The notes: generated by a model not told the origin, from the sequence alone. Shown: positions 18,020-27,817, numbered from the stretch's first letter. The stretch: DNA of 64,000 nucleotides from Pseudolabrys sp. (GCA_026125895.1 JAHCKG010000001.1:248001-312000); one strand, 5' to 3'. Translations and numbers: made by a program.

Positions 18020-19629
18020 CTCAGAACGTCCCTCCGCCATTGCCAAGCCTGGTGCCGGAAACCGCGCCTTTCACGGAGGAACAGCGGTTCTGGCTCAACG
18101 GCTTCTTCGCCGGCCTGATCGCGCTGGACAACAGCGGCGTCACCGCGCTGTCGGCCGAGCAGGCGGCCGGTCTGCTGGGCGGCGGGCCGGCACCAAATGC
18201 GGAAGAGGATGACGGCGGCGCGCCCTGGCACGACCAGACGTTGCCGATCGCCGAACGCATGAAGCTCGCCGACGGCAAGCCGCTGCGCTGGAAGATGATG
18301 GCGGCGATGGCGCAGCAGGATTGCGGCCAGTGCGGCTATGACTGCCGAAATTACTCGGGCGCCATCGTCTCTGGTGCCGAGTCGAGGCTGAACCTGTGCG
18401 CGCCGGGCGGCAAGGAAACGGCGCGCATGGTCAAGGCGCTGTACGAGGAGATGAGCAGCGCGCCGAAGGCCGCGGCGGCTGCGGCGCCGGCCGAAGCGAA
18501 ACCCGTTGCCGCCAAGCCCGGCACGTCGCGCGATCATCCATCGACGGCGAAAGTGCTGTCGCGGACGCTGCTCAATAGACCGGGCTCGGAGAAGGAGACC
18601 TGGCACGTCGAGATCGATCTCACCGGTTCGGGCATTGAGTACCAGGTTGGAGATGCTTTTGGTCTTTTCCCTCACAATGACCCCACTTTGGTCGAGCAGG
18701 TGATGAAGGCGCTCGGCGCGCCGCCGGATCACGACATCGGCGGGCGCACCTTGCGTCAGGTTCTGACCGACAGCGTGTCGCTATCCCCCGCGCCGGACAT
18801 GCTTTTTCAGCTTTTCTCCTACATTACCGGCGGTGAGCGCCGGAAAAAGGCGCGCGCGCTGGCGACCGGCGAGGACCCGGACAAGGACGCCGCGACCCTG
18901 GACGTGCTGGCGGCGCTGGAAAAGTTCGACGGCACCGCGCCCGATCCGGAAGCCTTCATCGAGGCGCTCGATCCGTTGCAGCCGCGACTCTATTCGATCT
19001 CGTCGTCGCCGAAGACTGACCCCAACCGCGTGACGCTCACCGTCGATACCGTTCGTTACACAGTTCGGAACCGCCAGCGCCTCGGCGTCTGCTCGACGTT
19101 GCTCGCCGAGCGCATCGATCCCGGCGCCGTGCTCAAAGCCTATGTGCAGAAGGCCCACGCCTTCGCGCTGCCGAAGGACGGCAACGTGCCGATCATTATG
19201 ATCGGTCCCGGCACCGGCGTCGCGCCGTTCCGTGCCTTCCTTCACGACCGCCTGGCCGACAAGGCGGCGGGCCGCAACTGGCTGTTCTTCGGTCACCAGC
19301 GCTCGGCCTGCGACTTCTTCTATGAAGACGAACTCAAGGAGATGCGCGCATCCGGCTTTCTCACCCGTTTGTCGCTTGCCTGGTCGCGCGATGGCGATGA
19401 GAAGATCTACGTGCAGGACCGCATGCGCCAGACCGGCCGCGACGTCTGGGCGTGGCTGAGCGACGGCGCGCATGTCTATGTCTGCGGCGACGCCAAGCGC
19501 ATGGCCAAGGATGTCGAACTGGCGCTGGTCGATATCGTTGCCGAACACGGTGGCAAATCCGGCGAGGAGGCGGTGCTGTTCGTCTCCGACCTGAAGAAGA
19601 AAGGCCGCTACCAGCAGGACGTTTATTAA
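18016..19629 (+). CDS. NADPH-dependent electron donor: Fe-S domain fused to CysJ-like FAD/NADPH reductase
   Basis: A 537-residue protein. The N-terminal part carries a [4Fe-4S]-type domain with C103, C106, C110 and C128 (CGQCGYDC...C, RnfB-like) where CysJ has a flavodoxin domain. An Ala/Pro linker near residue 155 leads to a FAD-binding FNR domain with LQPRLYSISSSPK, and then to the NADPH part with GPGTGVAPFRAF, VYVCGDAKRMAKDV and the C-terminal aromatic end YQQDVY. It probably passes electrons from NADPH through FAD and Fe-S to NirA. Its start overlaps the nirA stop by four bases. Confidence 0.88.
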   Translation: MTQNVPPPLPSLVPETAPFTEEQRFWLNGFFAGLIALDNSGVTALSAEQAAGLLGGGPAPNAEEDDGGAPWHDQTLPIAERMKLADGKPLRWKMMAAMAQQDCGQCGYDCRNYSGAIVSGAESRLNLCAPGGKETARMVKALYEEMSSAPKAAAAAAPAEAKPVAAKPGTSRDHPSTAKVLSRTLLNRPGSEKETWHVEIDLTGSGIEYQVGDAFGLFPHNDPTLVEQVMKALGAPPDHDIGGRTLRQVLTDSVSLSPAPDMLFQLFSYITGGERRKKARALATGEDPDKDAATLDVLAALEKFDGTAPDPEAFIEALDPLQPRLYSISSSPKTDPNRVTLTVDTVRYTVRNRQRLGVCSTLLAERIDPGAVLKAYVQKAHAFALPKDGNVPIIMIGPGTGVAPFRAFLHDRLADKAAGRNWLFFGHQRSACDFFYEDELKEMRASGFLTRLSLAWSRDGDEKIYVQDRMRQTGRDVWAWLSDGAHVYVCGDAKRMAKDVELALVDIVAEHGGKSGEEAVLFVSDLKKKGRYQQDVY

Positions 19630-19725
19630 TAGCGGCCCGCGGTTGTTTCTTTCAGCCCTTACCTGAACGCGAACTCGCCTGCGTGAGCGCTCGCATTCGC
19701 TCATTCCGTTACGCCATCCGAAAAC

Positions 19726-19743
19726 GCCGATGCGGGCATCGGC
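19726..19743. other. Intergenic hairpin after the nitrite operon
   Basis: A perfect 8-bp stem, GCCGATGC with GCATCGGC, has only two bases between the arms. It is followed at 19748 by a weaker GCCAT/ATGGC hairpin. No T run follows, so it is at best a weak terminator or mRNA end-stabiliser in the 210 bp before the IclR gene. Confidence 0.4.
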
Positions 19744-19804
19744 GCGATAGCCATTGACGATGGCGGTATCACCGGCTCTAATATTTCTGCAAACAAATTT
19801 CGCA

Positions 19805-19820
19805 TTCCGAAAAAACGGAA
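19805..19820. promoter_or_regulatory. Candidate IclR operator
   Basis: TTCCG-A6-CGGAA is a perfect inverted repeat 18 bases before the IclR start codon, in an AT-rich patch. IclR-family regulators commonly bind TTCC/GGAA palindromes near their own promoters, so autoregulation is plausible. Confidence 0.5.
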
Positions 19821-19838
19821 GTGGGTTTCAGGGCGGAC

Positions 19839-20699
19839 ATGCCGACGGACAAGCGCACCAAGGCAGTGGGGGAGAGCAGGGCGGCGGCAAGCCGCCCCGA
19901 CGCTGACGAGGATTCTCGCAACCTGGTCAATTCACTGGCCAAGGGCCTGCGGGTCTTGGAATCCTTCACCGCAGAACGCCCCGAACTTACGCTTAGCGAA
20001 GTCGCTGGACTCGCGAAGATCGATCCCGGCACCGCCTTCCGCATGCTCAATACGCTGGTGATGGCCGGCTATGTCGCGCGCGTGCCGGACAGCAAACGCT
20101 TCCGCCTCACGTTGAAAGTCACCGATCTCGGCTTCCATGCCATTGCCCGGGCCGACCTGCGCGAACTGGCGCGGCCGATCCTGCGCTCGCTGGTCGGCGA
20201 GGTGAACGAAGCGGCTTCGCTCGGCGTGCTCGACGGCGCCGACATTCTCTATGTCGAACGGGTGCGCGCCGGTCTGACCCGCATCGGCGTCGATATCCGC
20301 ATCGGCACCACCATCCCGGCGTTCTGGAGCACGATTGGCGAGGCGATGCTCGCCTTCCTGCCGCCGGCCGAACTCGAGCGTGTGCTCTCGCTCAAGCCGC
20401 GGCCCGGCGTGTTTCCGCACAAGCCGATGAACCGCGGCGAGATCGAATCCAGCCTGAAGAACGTGCGCGAATACGGCTACGCGCTGCGCGATTCCTATTT
20501 CGGCAGCGGCCTGCGCGTGCTCGCGATGCCGGTGCTGGACGTCGACAACTATCCGCTGGCGGCGGTCAGCGTTGCCGTGCCGCAGATTCAGATGTCATCG
20601 AAGGAATTCCGCGAACATGCGCTCGGCGCGGTGCGTCGCGCCGCCGCCGATATTGCCCGCGCCATCCAGGCAAGCGGGTCGGTCTCCGCGATCGCATGA
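19839..20699 (+). CDS. IclR-family transcriptional regulator
   Basis: A 286-residue regulator. LAKGLRVLESF and LTLSEVAGLAKIDPGTAFRMLNTLVMAGYV form the N-terminal winged helix. The C-terminal effector domain runs from about residue 110 to 270, with ILYVERV, STIGEAMLAF and YALRDSYFGSGLRVLAMPVLD. The ATG at 19839 has GGGCGG upstream; GTG 19821 is possible. It directly precedes the TRAP-TAXI transporter and probably controls it and the 5-oxoprolinase-type genes. Confidence 0.9.
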   Translation: MPTDKRTKAVGESRAAASRPDADEDSRNLVNSLAKGLRVLESFTAERPELTLSEVAGLAKIDPGTAFRMLNTLVMAGYVARVPDSKRFRLTLKVTDLGFHAIARADLRELARPILRSLVGEVNEAASLGVLDGADILYVERVRAGLTRIGVDIRIGTTIPAFWSTIGEAMLAFLPPAELERVLSLKPRPGVFPHKPMNRGEIESSLKNVREYGYALRDSYFGSGLRVLAMPVLDVDNYPLAAVSVAVPQIQMSSKEFREHALGAVRRAAADIARAIQASGSVSAIA

Positions 20700-20763
20700 C
20701 GCGCGGCGCCAGCGCACACAAGTTCAGAAGCCGAAGATAAGAAGGCAACAGGAGGAGACGAAG

Positions 20764-21747
20764 ATGAAGAAACTGGTTGGAGCGGTCGCATTCGCGGCCG
20801 CGCTCGGCGTGGCCGGGGCGGCCATTGCCGCGGATACGATCCGCATCGGCTCGATGCCGGTTGGCTCGGGCTGGTATGTTGCTGCTGCGGCGATCGAACA
20901 GGCGCTGAAGCCGGAAATGGGCGGCAAGCCGGTCGAGATCATCGCGCGCGGCGGCGGCGTCGCCAATCCGATGGTGGTAGAGCAAGGCAAGGCCGAAATC
21001 GCCATGTCCAACGTCGCCACCTCGCTGTGGGCGATGAACGGCGAAGAACTCTACAACGGCAAGAAGGCGACGCACATCCGCTCGCTCGTCGGCGGCCTCA
21101 ACCCCGTCTACATGGCGATGATCGTCAAGAATGACTTCATCAAGAAGACCGGCCTCGACACGATGGAGAAGATTTTCACCTCGGGCAAGCCGCTGCGCAT
21201 CGTGATGAAGCCGCAGGGCTCCAACGTCCCGCCGACGGTGGACATGATCCTCGCCGCTTACGGCCTCGACCGCGCCAAGATCAAAGCGCAGGGCGGCGAG
21301 ATCATCCAGGTCAATCCCGAACAGACGCCCGACATCATGCGCGAAGGCCGCGCCGATATCCTGCTCGACACCGTGCTCAAGGGTCACCCGATGATCACGG
21401 AAGTGTCGCTCACCGCCGATGTGACCTTCATGGATCTGTCGGAGAAGGCCCGCAAGAAGCTCTCCGAAAACGGCCTGAAAGCGGCGCAGTATCCGGAATG
21501 GTTCAAGGGCCAGAAGGGACCGACCTGGGGCGCCGATTTCGGCACCCACCTGATCGCGCGTGACGATCTGCCGGACGATGTCGCCTACAAGATCGTTAAG
21601 ACCTTCATCGAAAAGCGCGCCGATCTGGTGAAGGCCTATCCGGCGTTCAACGCCTTCGATCCGAAGGCCGCGGCGAAGCCGGAGAACAACGGCATCCCGC
21701 TGCACTCGGGTGCCGCCAAGTACTACAAAGAACAGGGCATGATGTAA
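20764..21747 (+). CDS. TRAP transporter solute-binding protein, TAXI family
   Basis: A 327-residue protein with a clear signal peptide ending AAIAAD and then TIRIGSMPVGSGWYVAAAAIEQAL, typical of TAXI receptors. GGAGGAGACGAAG is a strong ribosome site. It should capture a small carboxylate in the periplasm for the fused permease encoded next. Known TAXI proteins bind glutamate or similar acids; the ligand here is not fixed. Confidence 0.92.
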   Translation: MKKLVGAVAFAAALGVAGAAIAADTIRIGSMPVGSGWYVAAAAIEQALKPEMGGKPVEIIARGGGVANPMVVEQGKAEIAMSNVATSLWAMNGEELYNGKKATHIRSLVGGLNPVYMAMIVKNDFIKKTGLDTMEKIFTSGKPLRIVMKPQGSNVPPTVDMILAAYGLDRAKIKAQGGEIIQVNPEQTPDIMREGRADILLDTVLKGHPMITEVSLTADVTFMDLSEKARKKLSENGLKAAQYPEWFKGQKGPTWGADFGTHLIARDDLPDDVAYKIVKTFIEKRADLVKAYPAFNAFDPKAAAKPENNGIPLHSGAAKYYKEQGMM

Positions 21748-21894
21748 CGCCGCTGTCGCAATCGGCGCGGCCGGCGAGCATTGAGGCTTCGCCGGCCGCC
21801 GCCCAGCTACTGTCACGGCGCCTGGCGCCGCTCACCGCCAACACCAACGCCCTTATTGCCCGCAGATTGCGGTGCCGTCCGAAAGCACGCCGCC

Positions 21895-23856
21895 ATGGAT
21901 AACTCGCACGAGGAAATGAACGTCTCCCGGCCGATGCCGGCGGGCTGGCGCGCGCTGACCGACATCCGCCTGTGGTTCGGCTTCGTCCTGGTCGCGTTCC
22001 AGTACTACATCCTGATGCACCCGCAGCCGCCGCTGGTGCAGCGGCCGGTCCACCTGCTGCTGGCGCTGCTGCTGGTGTTCCTGTGGAAGCCGCTGGAACT
22101 GCCGCGCCTGCCACGATGGCTGTGCCGCGCTGCCGACGTCGTCACGATCGGCGGCACCGTCGCCTTCTCCATCTATTACTGGCTGTCGCTGACGCGCATC
22201 GAAACCCGCATCGAGAACGTCGATCCGGTTCTGACGCAGGACGTCATATTTGGTATTCTGTTCGTCCTGCTGCTGATCGAAGGCGTGCGCCGCACCACCG
22301 GCATGATCCTGGTCTGGGTCATCCTCGGCTTCCTTGCCTACGGCGCCTTTGCCTATGTTTTGCCAGTCGGCGGCTTTCGCGGCTTCGGCCTGGAGGAATA
22401 CGTCGAAATCCTGCTGCTGACGACCAGCGGCATTCTCGGCGTCACCACCGAAACCTCGGTCACTTTCGTCTTCTATTTCATCGCTTTCGGCGTTGTGTAT
22501 GCCGGCATCGGCGGCGGCAAGCTGTTCATCGATCTTGCCATCCGTCTCGTCGGCCGCGCCACCGGCGGCAGCCAGAAGGTTGCTGTGGTCGGCTCCAGCC
22601 TGATGGGCACGATCAGCGGCAGTGCTGTCGCCAATGTCGCCGCCGTCGGCGTCTTCACCATCCCGCTGATGCGCAAATCGGGCGTCAGCGGCGACCGCGC
22701 CGCGGCGACCGAAGCCATCGCCTCGACCGGTGGCCAGCTGATGCCGCCGGTGATGGGTGTCGCGGCCTTCGTCATGGCCGAACTGCTCGGCATTCCTTAC
22801 GCCCAGATCGCGCTCGCCGGCGTCATTCCGGCGGTGGCGTATTACGTCGCCCTGTACATGCTGGTCGATCTCAACGCGCGGAAAACCGGTACCGGCACGC
22901 TGCCGGCCGAGACCGTCGATAACGTTCCATCGGTGCTGCCGCGGCTGCATCTGCTGCTGCCACCGCTGGTGCTCATCGGTTGCATGATCATGGAGTATTC
23001 GGCGCAAACTGCGGCGATGTATGGCACCCTTGCCTGCTTCCCGGTTGCCTTCATCCGCAAGGCCGACTGGATCACGCCGCGCCAGGTGCTGGACATGATC
23101 CGCGACACCGGCCGTCAGGCGGCCGAAATCGCGGTGCCGATCGGCGCCATCGGCATCATCATCGCCATCGCCATCCAGTCGAACCTGGCGCTCAACTTCT
23201 CCGCCGGGCTGATTTCGGCGGGCGGCCAGACTTTGGCCGGCTCGCTGCTGCTGATCATCGCCGGCTGCATCATCATGGGCATGGGCCTGCCGACGGTGGC
23301 GGCCTACATCATCGGCGCCGTGCTCTATGCGCCGGCGCTGCAGAAGCTCGGCGTGCCGCAGCTCACGGCGCACTTCTTCGTCATGTACTACTGCGTACTG
23401 TCGATGGTGACGCCGCCGGTGGCGCTCGCGGCTTATGCGGCGGCCGGCATCGCCCGCACCAGCCCCTGGACGACGGGCTGGATCGCGTTCCAGATGAGCT
23501 TCGTCGCCTTCCTTATCCCGTTCGCCTTCGTCGCCGATCCGGCGCTGCTGGCGCAGGGGCCGCTCCTCAACATCATCGTCGCCTCGCTCGGCCTGTTCAT
23601 TCCGACCGGCCTGTGGGCGGTGGGTTTGACCGGCTACTTCCGCCGCGACATCGGCTGGCCGGACCGCATTTTGCTCATGCTCTGCGGCATCGCCGCCATT
23701 ATCGCGCCGACCGGCGCCACGCTCTGGTGGCTCGGCAACGGCGTTGGTGTCGTTTTCCTGGCGCTGAACTGGCGTTTCCCGGCGGTGAGCCTGTCGACGC
23801 TCATCCCCGGCCTGCGCGCGCCGGGCGCCTCGGAGCCGAAGTCGGTTGAGGGCTGA
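21895..23856 (+). CDS. TRAP transporter fused permease (DctQM type)
   Basis: A 653-residue integral membrane protein with about 16 hydrophobic segments. The small-subunit-like region lies N-terminal and the large DctM-like domain starts near residue 140. SLMGTISGSAVANVAAVGVFTIPLM and GLPTVAAYIIGAVLYAPAL are the conserved TRAP large-subunit segments. Such fused permeases pair with TAXI receptors. The start at 21895 has no strong ribosome site; ATG 21916 is an alternative. Confidence 0.92.
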   Translation: MDNSHEEMNVSRPMPAGWRALTDIRLWFGFVLVAFQYYILMHPQPPLVQRPVHLLLALLLVFLWKPLELPRLPRWLCRAADVVTIGGTVAFSIYYWLSLTRIETRIENVDPVLTQDVIFGILFVLLLIEGVRRTTGMILVWVILGFLAYGAFAYVLPVGGFRGFGLEEYVEILLLTTSGILGVTTETSVTFVFYFIAFGVVYAGIGGGKLFIDLAIRLVGRATGGSQKVAVVGSSLMGTISGSAVANVAAVGVFTIPLMRKSGVSGDRAAATEAIASTGGQLMPPVMGVAAFVMAELLGIPYAQIALAGVIPAVAYYVALYMLVDLNARKTGTGTLPAETVDNVPSVLPRLHLLLPPLVLIGCMIMEYSAQTAAMYGTLACFPVAFIRKADWITPRQVLDMIRDTGRQAAEIAVPIGAIGIIIAIAIQSNLALNFSAGLISAGGQTLAGSLLLIIAGCIIMGMGLPTVAAYIIGAVLYAPALQKLGVPQLTAHFFVMYYCVLSMVTPPVALAAYAAAGIARTSPWTTGWIAFQMSFVAFLIPFAFVADPALLAQGPLLNIIVASLGLFIPTGLWAVGLTGYFRRDIGWPDRILLMLCGIAAIIAPTGATLWWLGNGVGVVFLALNWRFPAVSLSTLIPGLRAPGASEPKSVEG

Positions 23857-23859
23857 TCG

Positions 23860-24945
23860 TTGAAGGGAAGCCGCGAGAGAGCAGAGGCGCGCGTCGTCGT
23901 CGATGCGCGCTCGAAACGGAAAGTGCGTCAGGTGACAGATCACCCGAGCATACATCACCACCCGTTTTTCTTCGTGCCGGCCTATGACCGGGCGGGCACG
24001 AAGCTGTTCTTCGTCTCGCACCGCACCGGCAGGCCGCAGATCTATTTCGAGGATCGCGCCGCCGGCGAGATCGTGCAGGTCACCGACCGCGACGATCTCG
24101 CCGAATGGTCGGTCTATCCGTCGCCGGACGGGCGCTCCGTCTATTACGTCGCCGGCACCGGCGCCTGGCGCGCCGACCTTGGCGATTTCAGCGAGACGCA
24201 GCTCGCCGATTTCGGTGCCGTCGAGATGCGCGAAAAGGGCATGGTCGGCGCCGCCATGGGTACCACGGCTCTGTCGGCGAACGGCCGCTGGTGGGCGATT
24301 CCGGTAAAGTCGGGCAAGGTGTCGCGTTTCGTATTGATCGATACCGAAACGGGCGCGAACCGCGTCATCCTCGAGCGCGACACCATCGGCCATCCGCAAT
24401 TCTGCCCGGACGACGACAACCTCATTCTCTATGCCGGACCGCTTACCGACCGCGTGTGGACCGTGACCCGCGACGGCGCCAACAAGCGCGTCTACGAGCG
24501 CGAAGACAAAATGCAGTGGGTCACCCACGAAGTCTGGCTGCCGGGCAGAAAAGCCATCGCCTTTATCGACTGGCCGCGCGGCATGCGTCTGATCGACATG
24601 ACGACCGGCGAAGCCCGGTGGCTCAACCATTTTGCGGCCTGGCACGCCGCGCCGGACGCGAGCGGCACGCGCTTCGTCTGCGACACCAATTTTCCCGACC
24701 AGGGGCTGCACATCCTCACGCTCGATGGCGAAGCCGAATTCCTCTGCGCCAGCGAGGCAACGTCCGAGGGCGCACACTGGGCGCACCCGTTCCCGTACAA
24801 TGACGGTCCGATCGCGGTCGAAGCGCGGCAGCACACCCATCCGCATCCGCGCTTCTCGCCGGACGGCACACGCGTCGTCTTCACCTCCGACAAGACCGGC
24901 TTCGCGCAGCTTTACGAAGTCGAACTCGACGGAGGCTTGTCGTGA
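23860..24945 (+). CDS. Oligogalacturonate lyase-family beta-propeller protein
   Basis: A 361-residue propeller with repeated TSDxxG/SPDG blades. GHPQFCPDDDNLILYAGP, WVTHEVWLPG and a C-terminal QHTHPHPRFSPDG follow the pattern of oligogalacturonate lyase (Ogl). Q324, H327 and H329 correspond to metal-binding residues of that family. TTG is the only reasonable start, three bases after the permease stop. No signal peptide is seen. In this operon it may act on a non-pectin substrate; homology supports the fold and metal site more than the reaction. Confidence 0.75.
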   Translation: MKGSRERAEARVVVDARSKRKVRQVTDHPSIHHHPFFFVPAYDRAGTKLFFVSHRTGRPQIYFEDRAAGEIVQVTDRDDLAEWSVYPSPDGRSVYYVAGTGAWRADLGDFSETQLADFGAVEMREKGMVGAAMGTTALSANGRWWAIPVKSGKVSRFVLIDTETGANRVILERDTIGHPQFCPDDDNLILYAGPLTDRVWTVTRDGANKRVYEREDKMQWVTHEVWLPGRKAIAFIDWPRGMRLIDMTTGEARWLNHFAAWHAAPDASGTRFVCDTNFPDQGLHILTLDGEAEFLCASEATSEGAHWAHPFPYNDGPIAVEARQHTHPHPRFSPDGTRVVFTSDKTGFAQLYEVELDGGLS

Positions 24946-25718
24946 AGGCCGATGCACCCCTCGAAAGCCAGCGCGTGCGCGCCGATATTCGCGCCGGCCG
25001 CCATACCGGTTCGAGCCGCGGCCTGGCGCATGGCTTCGTCCAGTGCAATCTCGCCATCATGCCGAAGGCCTATGCCTTCGATTTCATGCTGTATTGCCAG
25101 CGCAACCAGCGCGCCTGTCCGGTGCTCGAAGTGCTCGACGCCGGCGATCCGGTGCCGCGCAAGCTGGCGCCGACCGCCGATCTGCGCACCGATCTGGCCC
25201 GCTACACGGTCTTCATCGATGGCGAGCGTCAGGACGACCGCACCGATATCAGCGACTTGTGGCGGGACGACCTGGTGTCGTTCCTGATCGGCTCCGGCAT
25301 CACGTTCGACGACGCCTTCGAGCGCGCCGGCGTGCCGACCGACAAGGACCGCTGGGTGTTGCGGACCAATACGCCGACCGAGCCGGCCGGCCCGTTCAAG
25401 GGCGACCTGTTTGTCACCATGCGCTGGCTGACGCCGCAGCAGGCCATCGTCGCGACGCAGGTGTCGGCGCGCTTCCCGTTCAATCACGGCGCGCCGATCC
25501 ATATCGGCGATCCGGCCGGCATCGGCGCCGATATCGACAACCCCGTGTTCGGCGGTCCGGTCGGCGCGATGCCGAAGGACAAGACCGCGCTGTTCTGGGC
25601 TTGCGGCGTGACGCCGCAATCGGCGGCAGAGGCGGCGAAGCTGCCGCTCTTCATCGTGCATGCTGCCGCGCACAGCTTCATCACCGATCTTCCGGCCACG
25701 AGCCTGATGACACCTTAG
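24942..25718 (+). CDS. DUF1445 / D-glutamate cyclase-like putative hydro-lyase
   Basis: A 258-residue protein of the YcsI/DUF1445 family, relatives of which include mammalian D-glutamate cyclase (D-glutamate to 5-oxo-D-proline). FVQCNLAIMPKAYAFDFMLYCQRN, GCSITFDDAF-like GSGITFDDAFERAG, and CGVTPQSAA are the family's conserved blocks. GTG start overlaps the preceding stop (GTGA). Next to 5-oxoprolinase-type genes, a role in making or cycling 5-oxoproline is a fair inference. Confidence 0.8.
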   Translation: MKADAPLESQRVRADIRAGRHTGSSRGLAHGFVQCNLAIMPKAYAFDFMLYCQRNQRACPVLEVLDAGDPVPRKLAPTADLRTDLARYTVFIDGERQDDRTDISDLWRDDLVSFLIGSGITFDDAFERAGVPTDKDRWVLRTNTPTEPAGPFKGDLFVTMRWLTPQQAIVATQVSARFPFNHGAPIHIGDPAGIGADIDNPVFGGPVGAMPKDKTALFWACGVTPQSAAEAAKLPLFIVHAAAHSFITDLPATSLMTP

Positions 25719-25739
25719 CGAAGAGTGGAGTGACGTAAC

Positions 25740-27815
25740 GTGGATGCGAAGTTAGTTCAGAACCGGTTGCGCCTGTCCGCCGACGTCGGCGGCACCTTTA
25801 CCGATGTGGCGGCTTTCGACGAGCCGACCGGGAAGCTGATGCTCGGCAAGACGCTGACCACGCATCAGCGGCTCGTCACCGGTATCGAAACTGGCGTCGA
25901 CAAGGCCGGCGCCTCGTTCCCGCAGGCGCAGTTGTTCCTGCACGGCACCACGGTGGCGATCAACACCATCCTCGAGCGCACCGGTGCGCCTTGCGCCTTG
26001 CTGACGACGCAAGGCTTTCGCGACATCTACGAGATCGGCCGCGTCAACCGGCCCGAGGCCTACAATCTGTTCTTCCAGAAGCACAAGCCGCTGATCGACC
26101 GCGATCTGCGTTTCGACATCCGCGAGCGATGCGACGCTCAAGGCCGTGTGCTCATTCCGCTCGACGAGCAACAAGTGCTCGATACCGTCGCCGAGGCTGT
26201 CAAAAAGGGCGTCAAGGCCATCGCCATCCTGTTCCTGCACTCCTATCGCAACCCGGCGCATGAGAAGCGCGCCAAGGAAATCGTCGAAAAAGCATTCCCC
26301 GACCTGTTCGTCACGGCCTCGCACGAACTGTCGCAGGAATATCGCGAGTACGAGCGCACCTCGACGACGGCGGCCAATGCCTATGTCGGGCCGCGCGTGC
26401 GCCGTTATCTCGGCGAAATGGACGAGCACCTGGCTGACACCGGTTTCACCGGCACCTTCCTCGTCGTCCAGTCCACCGGCGGCCTGTTCGACATCGAGGA
26501 AGCGCAGCAATCCTGCATCCGCATGCTGGAGTCCGGTCCGGCGGCCGGCGTGATCGGCTCCAAGGTGCTATGCGACCAGATCGGCCTGAAGAACGCCATC
26601 GCCTTCGACATGGGCGGCACCACCGCCAAGGCCGGCGTCATCTATCAGGGCGACGTGCTCATGACCGGTGGTCAGATTGTCGGCGGCTATGCTTCGGGTC
26701 TGCCATTGCAAATCCCGATGATCGACATTCAGGAGGTCGGCACCGGCGGCGGCTCGATTGCGCGGATTGAGGCCGGCGCCTTGCGCGTCGGCCCCGAAAG
26801 CGCCGGCTCGTCGCCCGGCCCGGTGTGCTATGGCCTCGGCGGCCTTGAACCGACCGTGACCGACTGCAACCTCGTGCTCGGCCGCCTGGCGCCGGATCGC
26901 TTCCTCGGTGGCGAAATGAAGCTTGATCTCAAGGGCGCTGAAAAAGCGATCGAGACGAAAATCGGGAAGCCGCTCGACCTCGGCACGCTGCAAGCCGCCG
27001 ACGGCATCCTGCGTGTCGCGGTCACCAAGATGGCGCACATGGTGCGCTGGGTGACGACGGAGCGCGGCCTCGATGCCGCCGATTTCGCGATGGTCGCCTA
27101 TGGCGGCGCCGGGCCGCTGCACGCGGCAATGATCGCGCGTGAATTGCGCATCGGTAAACTCATCATCCCGTTTGCTCCGGGGCACTTCTCGGCCTACGGC
27201 ATGCTGTTCGCCGACCTGCGCCGCGATCTGGTCAATACCTGGTTCAAGCCGTTCGCCGATGTCTCATTCGACGAAATGGAGGCGCTTTACCAGGCCATGG
27301 AAAAGGCGGGCGCCGAGGACCTCGCGCGTGGCCGCCACATGACCGTGGACACGGTGTCGCTGCGCGGCGCCGACATGCGCTATGTCGGCCAGGAGCACGC
27401 CGTCACCGTCGATATCCCGATGGCGCTGTTCGAGAACCAGGATCGCGACGGCATCAAGAAGCTGTTCGATGCCGTGCATGAAACGCGCTACGGCTATCAC
27501 AACGCCGACGAGAAGGCCGAGATTGTGTCGCTGCGCTCGGCCACGGTCGGCCGCATGAAGAAGCCGGAACGCCAGAAGCTCGCGCTCGGCAGCGCTGCGC
27601 CGAACGCTGCGTTCAGCGGCAATCGCCCGGTCTATTTCTCCGGCGTCGGCATGGTCGATACGCCGACCTATGACCGCACCAAACTCGCCGCCGGTAACCG
27701 TATCAACGGCCCGGCGCTGATCGAGGAGCACGCCTCGACCACCGTCGTCTTTCCGCAAGACAAGGTCGAAGTCGATGTCTTCGGCAATCTGCATATCGAA
27801 ATCGGAAGGGCCTGA
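25740..27815 (+). CDS. hyuA: Hydantoinase/5-oxoprolinase subunit A
   Basis: A 691-residue ASKHA-fold protein. LSADVGGTFTDVAAFD is the N-terminal phosphate loop, AIAFDMGGTTAKAG the second, and TGGGSIARIEAGALRVGPESAGSSPGPVCYG a family signature. HyuA/OplA-type subunits use ATP to activate a cyclic amide for hydrolysis. A GTG start follows the DUF1445 gene by 21 bases and the B subunit begins three bases after its stop. The substrate could be 5-oxoproline, a hydantoin or N-methylhydantoin-like compound. The same fold family also includes acetone and acetophenone carboxylases. Confidence 0.9.
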   Translation: MDAKLVQNRLRLSADVGGTFTDVAAFDEPTGKLMLGKTLTTHQRLVTGIETGVDKAGASFPQAQLFLHGTTVAINTILERTGAPCALLTTQGFRDIYEIGRVNRPEAYNLFFQKHKPLIDRDLRFDIRERCDAQGRVLIPLDEQQVLDTVAEAVKKGVKAIAILFLHSYRNPAHEKRAKEIVEKAFPDLFVTASHELSQEYREYERTSTTAANAYVGPRVRRYLGEMDEHLADTGFTGTFLVVQSTGGLFDIEEAQQSCIRMLESGPAAGVIGSKVLCDQIGLKNAIAFDMGGTTAKAGVIYQGDVLMTGGQIVGGYASGLPLQIPMIDIQEVGTGGGSIARIEAGALRVGPESAGSSPGPVCYGLGGLEPTVTDCNLVLGRLAPDRFLGGEMKLDLKGAEKAIETKIGKPLDLGTLQAADGILRVAVTKMAHMVRWVTTERGLDAADFAMVAYGGAGPLHAAMIARELRIGKLIIPFAPGHFSAYGMLFADLRRDLVNTWFKPFADVSFDEMEALYQAMEKAGAEDLARGRHMTVDTVSLRGADMRYVGQEHAVTVDIPMALFENQDRDGIKKLFDAVHETRYGYHNADEKAEIVSLRSATVGRMKKPERQKLALGSAAPNAAFSGNRPVYFSGVGMVDTPTYDRTKLAAGNRINGPALIEEHASTTVVFPQDKVEVDVFGNLHIEIGRA

Positions 27816-27817
27816 TC

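Noticed and set aside
21853-24957. A 1,034-codon open frame on the minus strand
   Set aside because: It is antisense to the TRAP permease and Ogl-like genes and has the Arg/Asp/His-rich composition of a high-GC shadow frame. No domain is seen.
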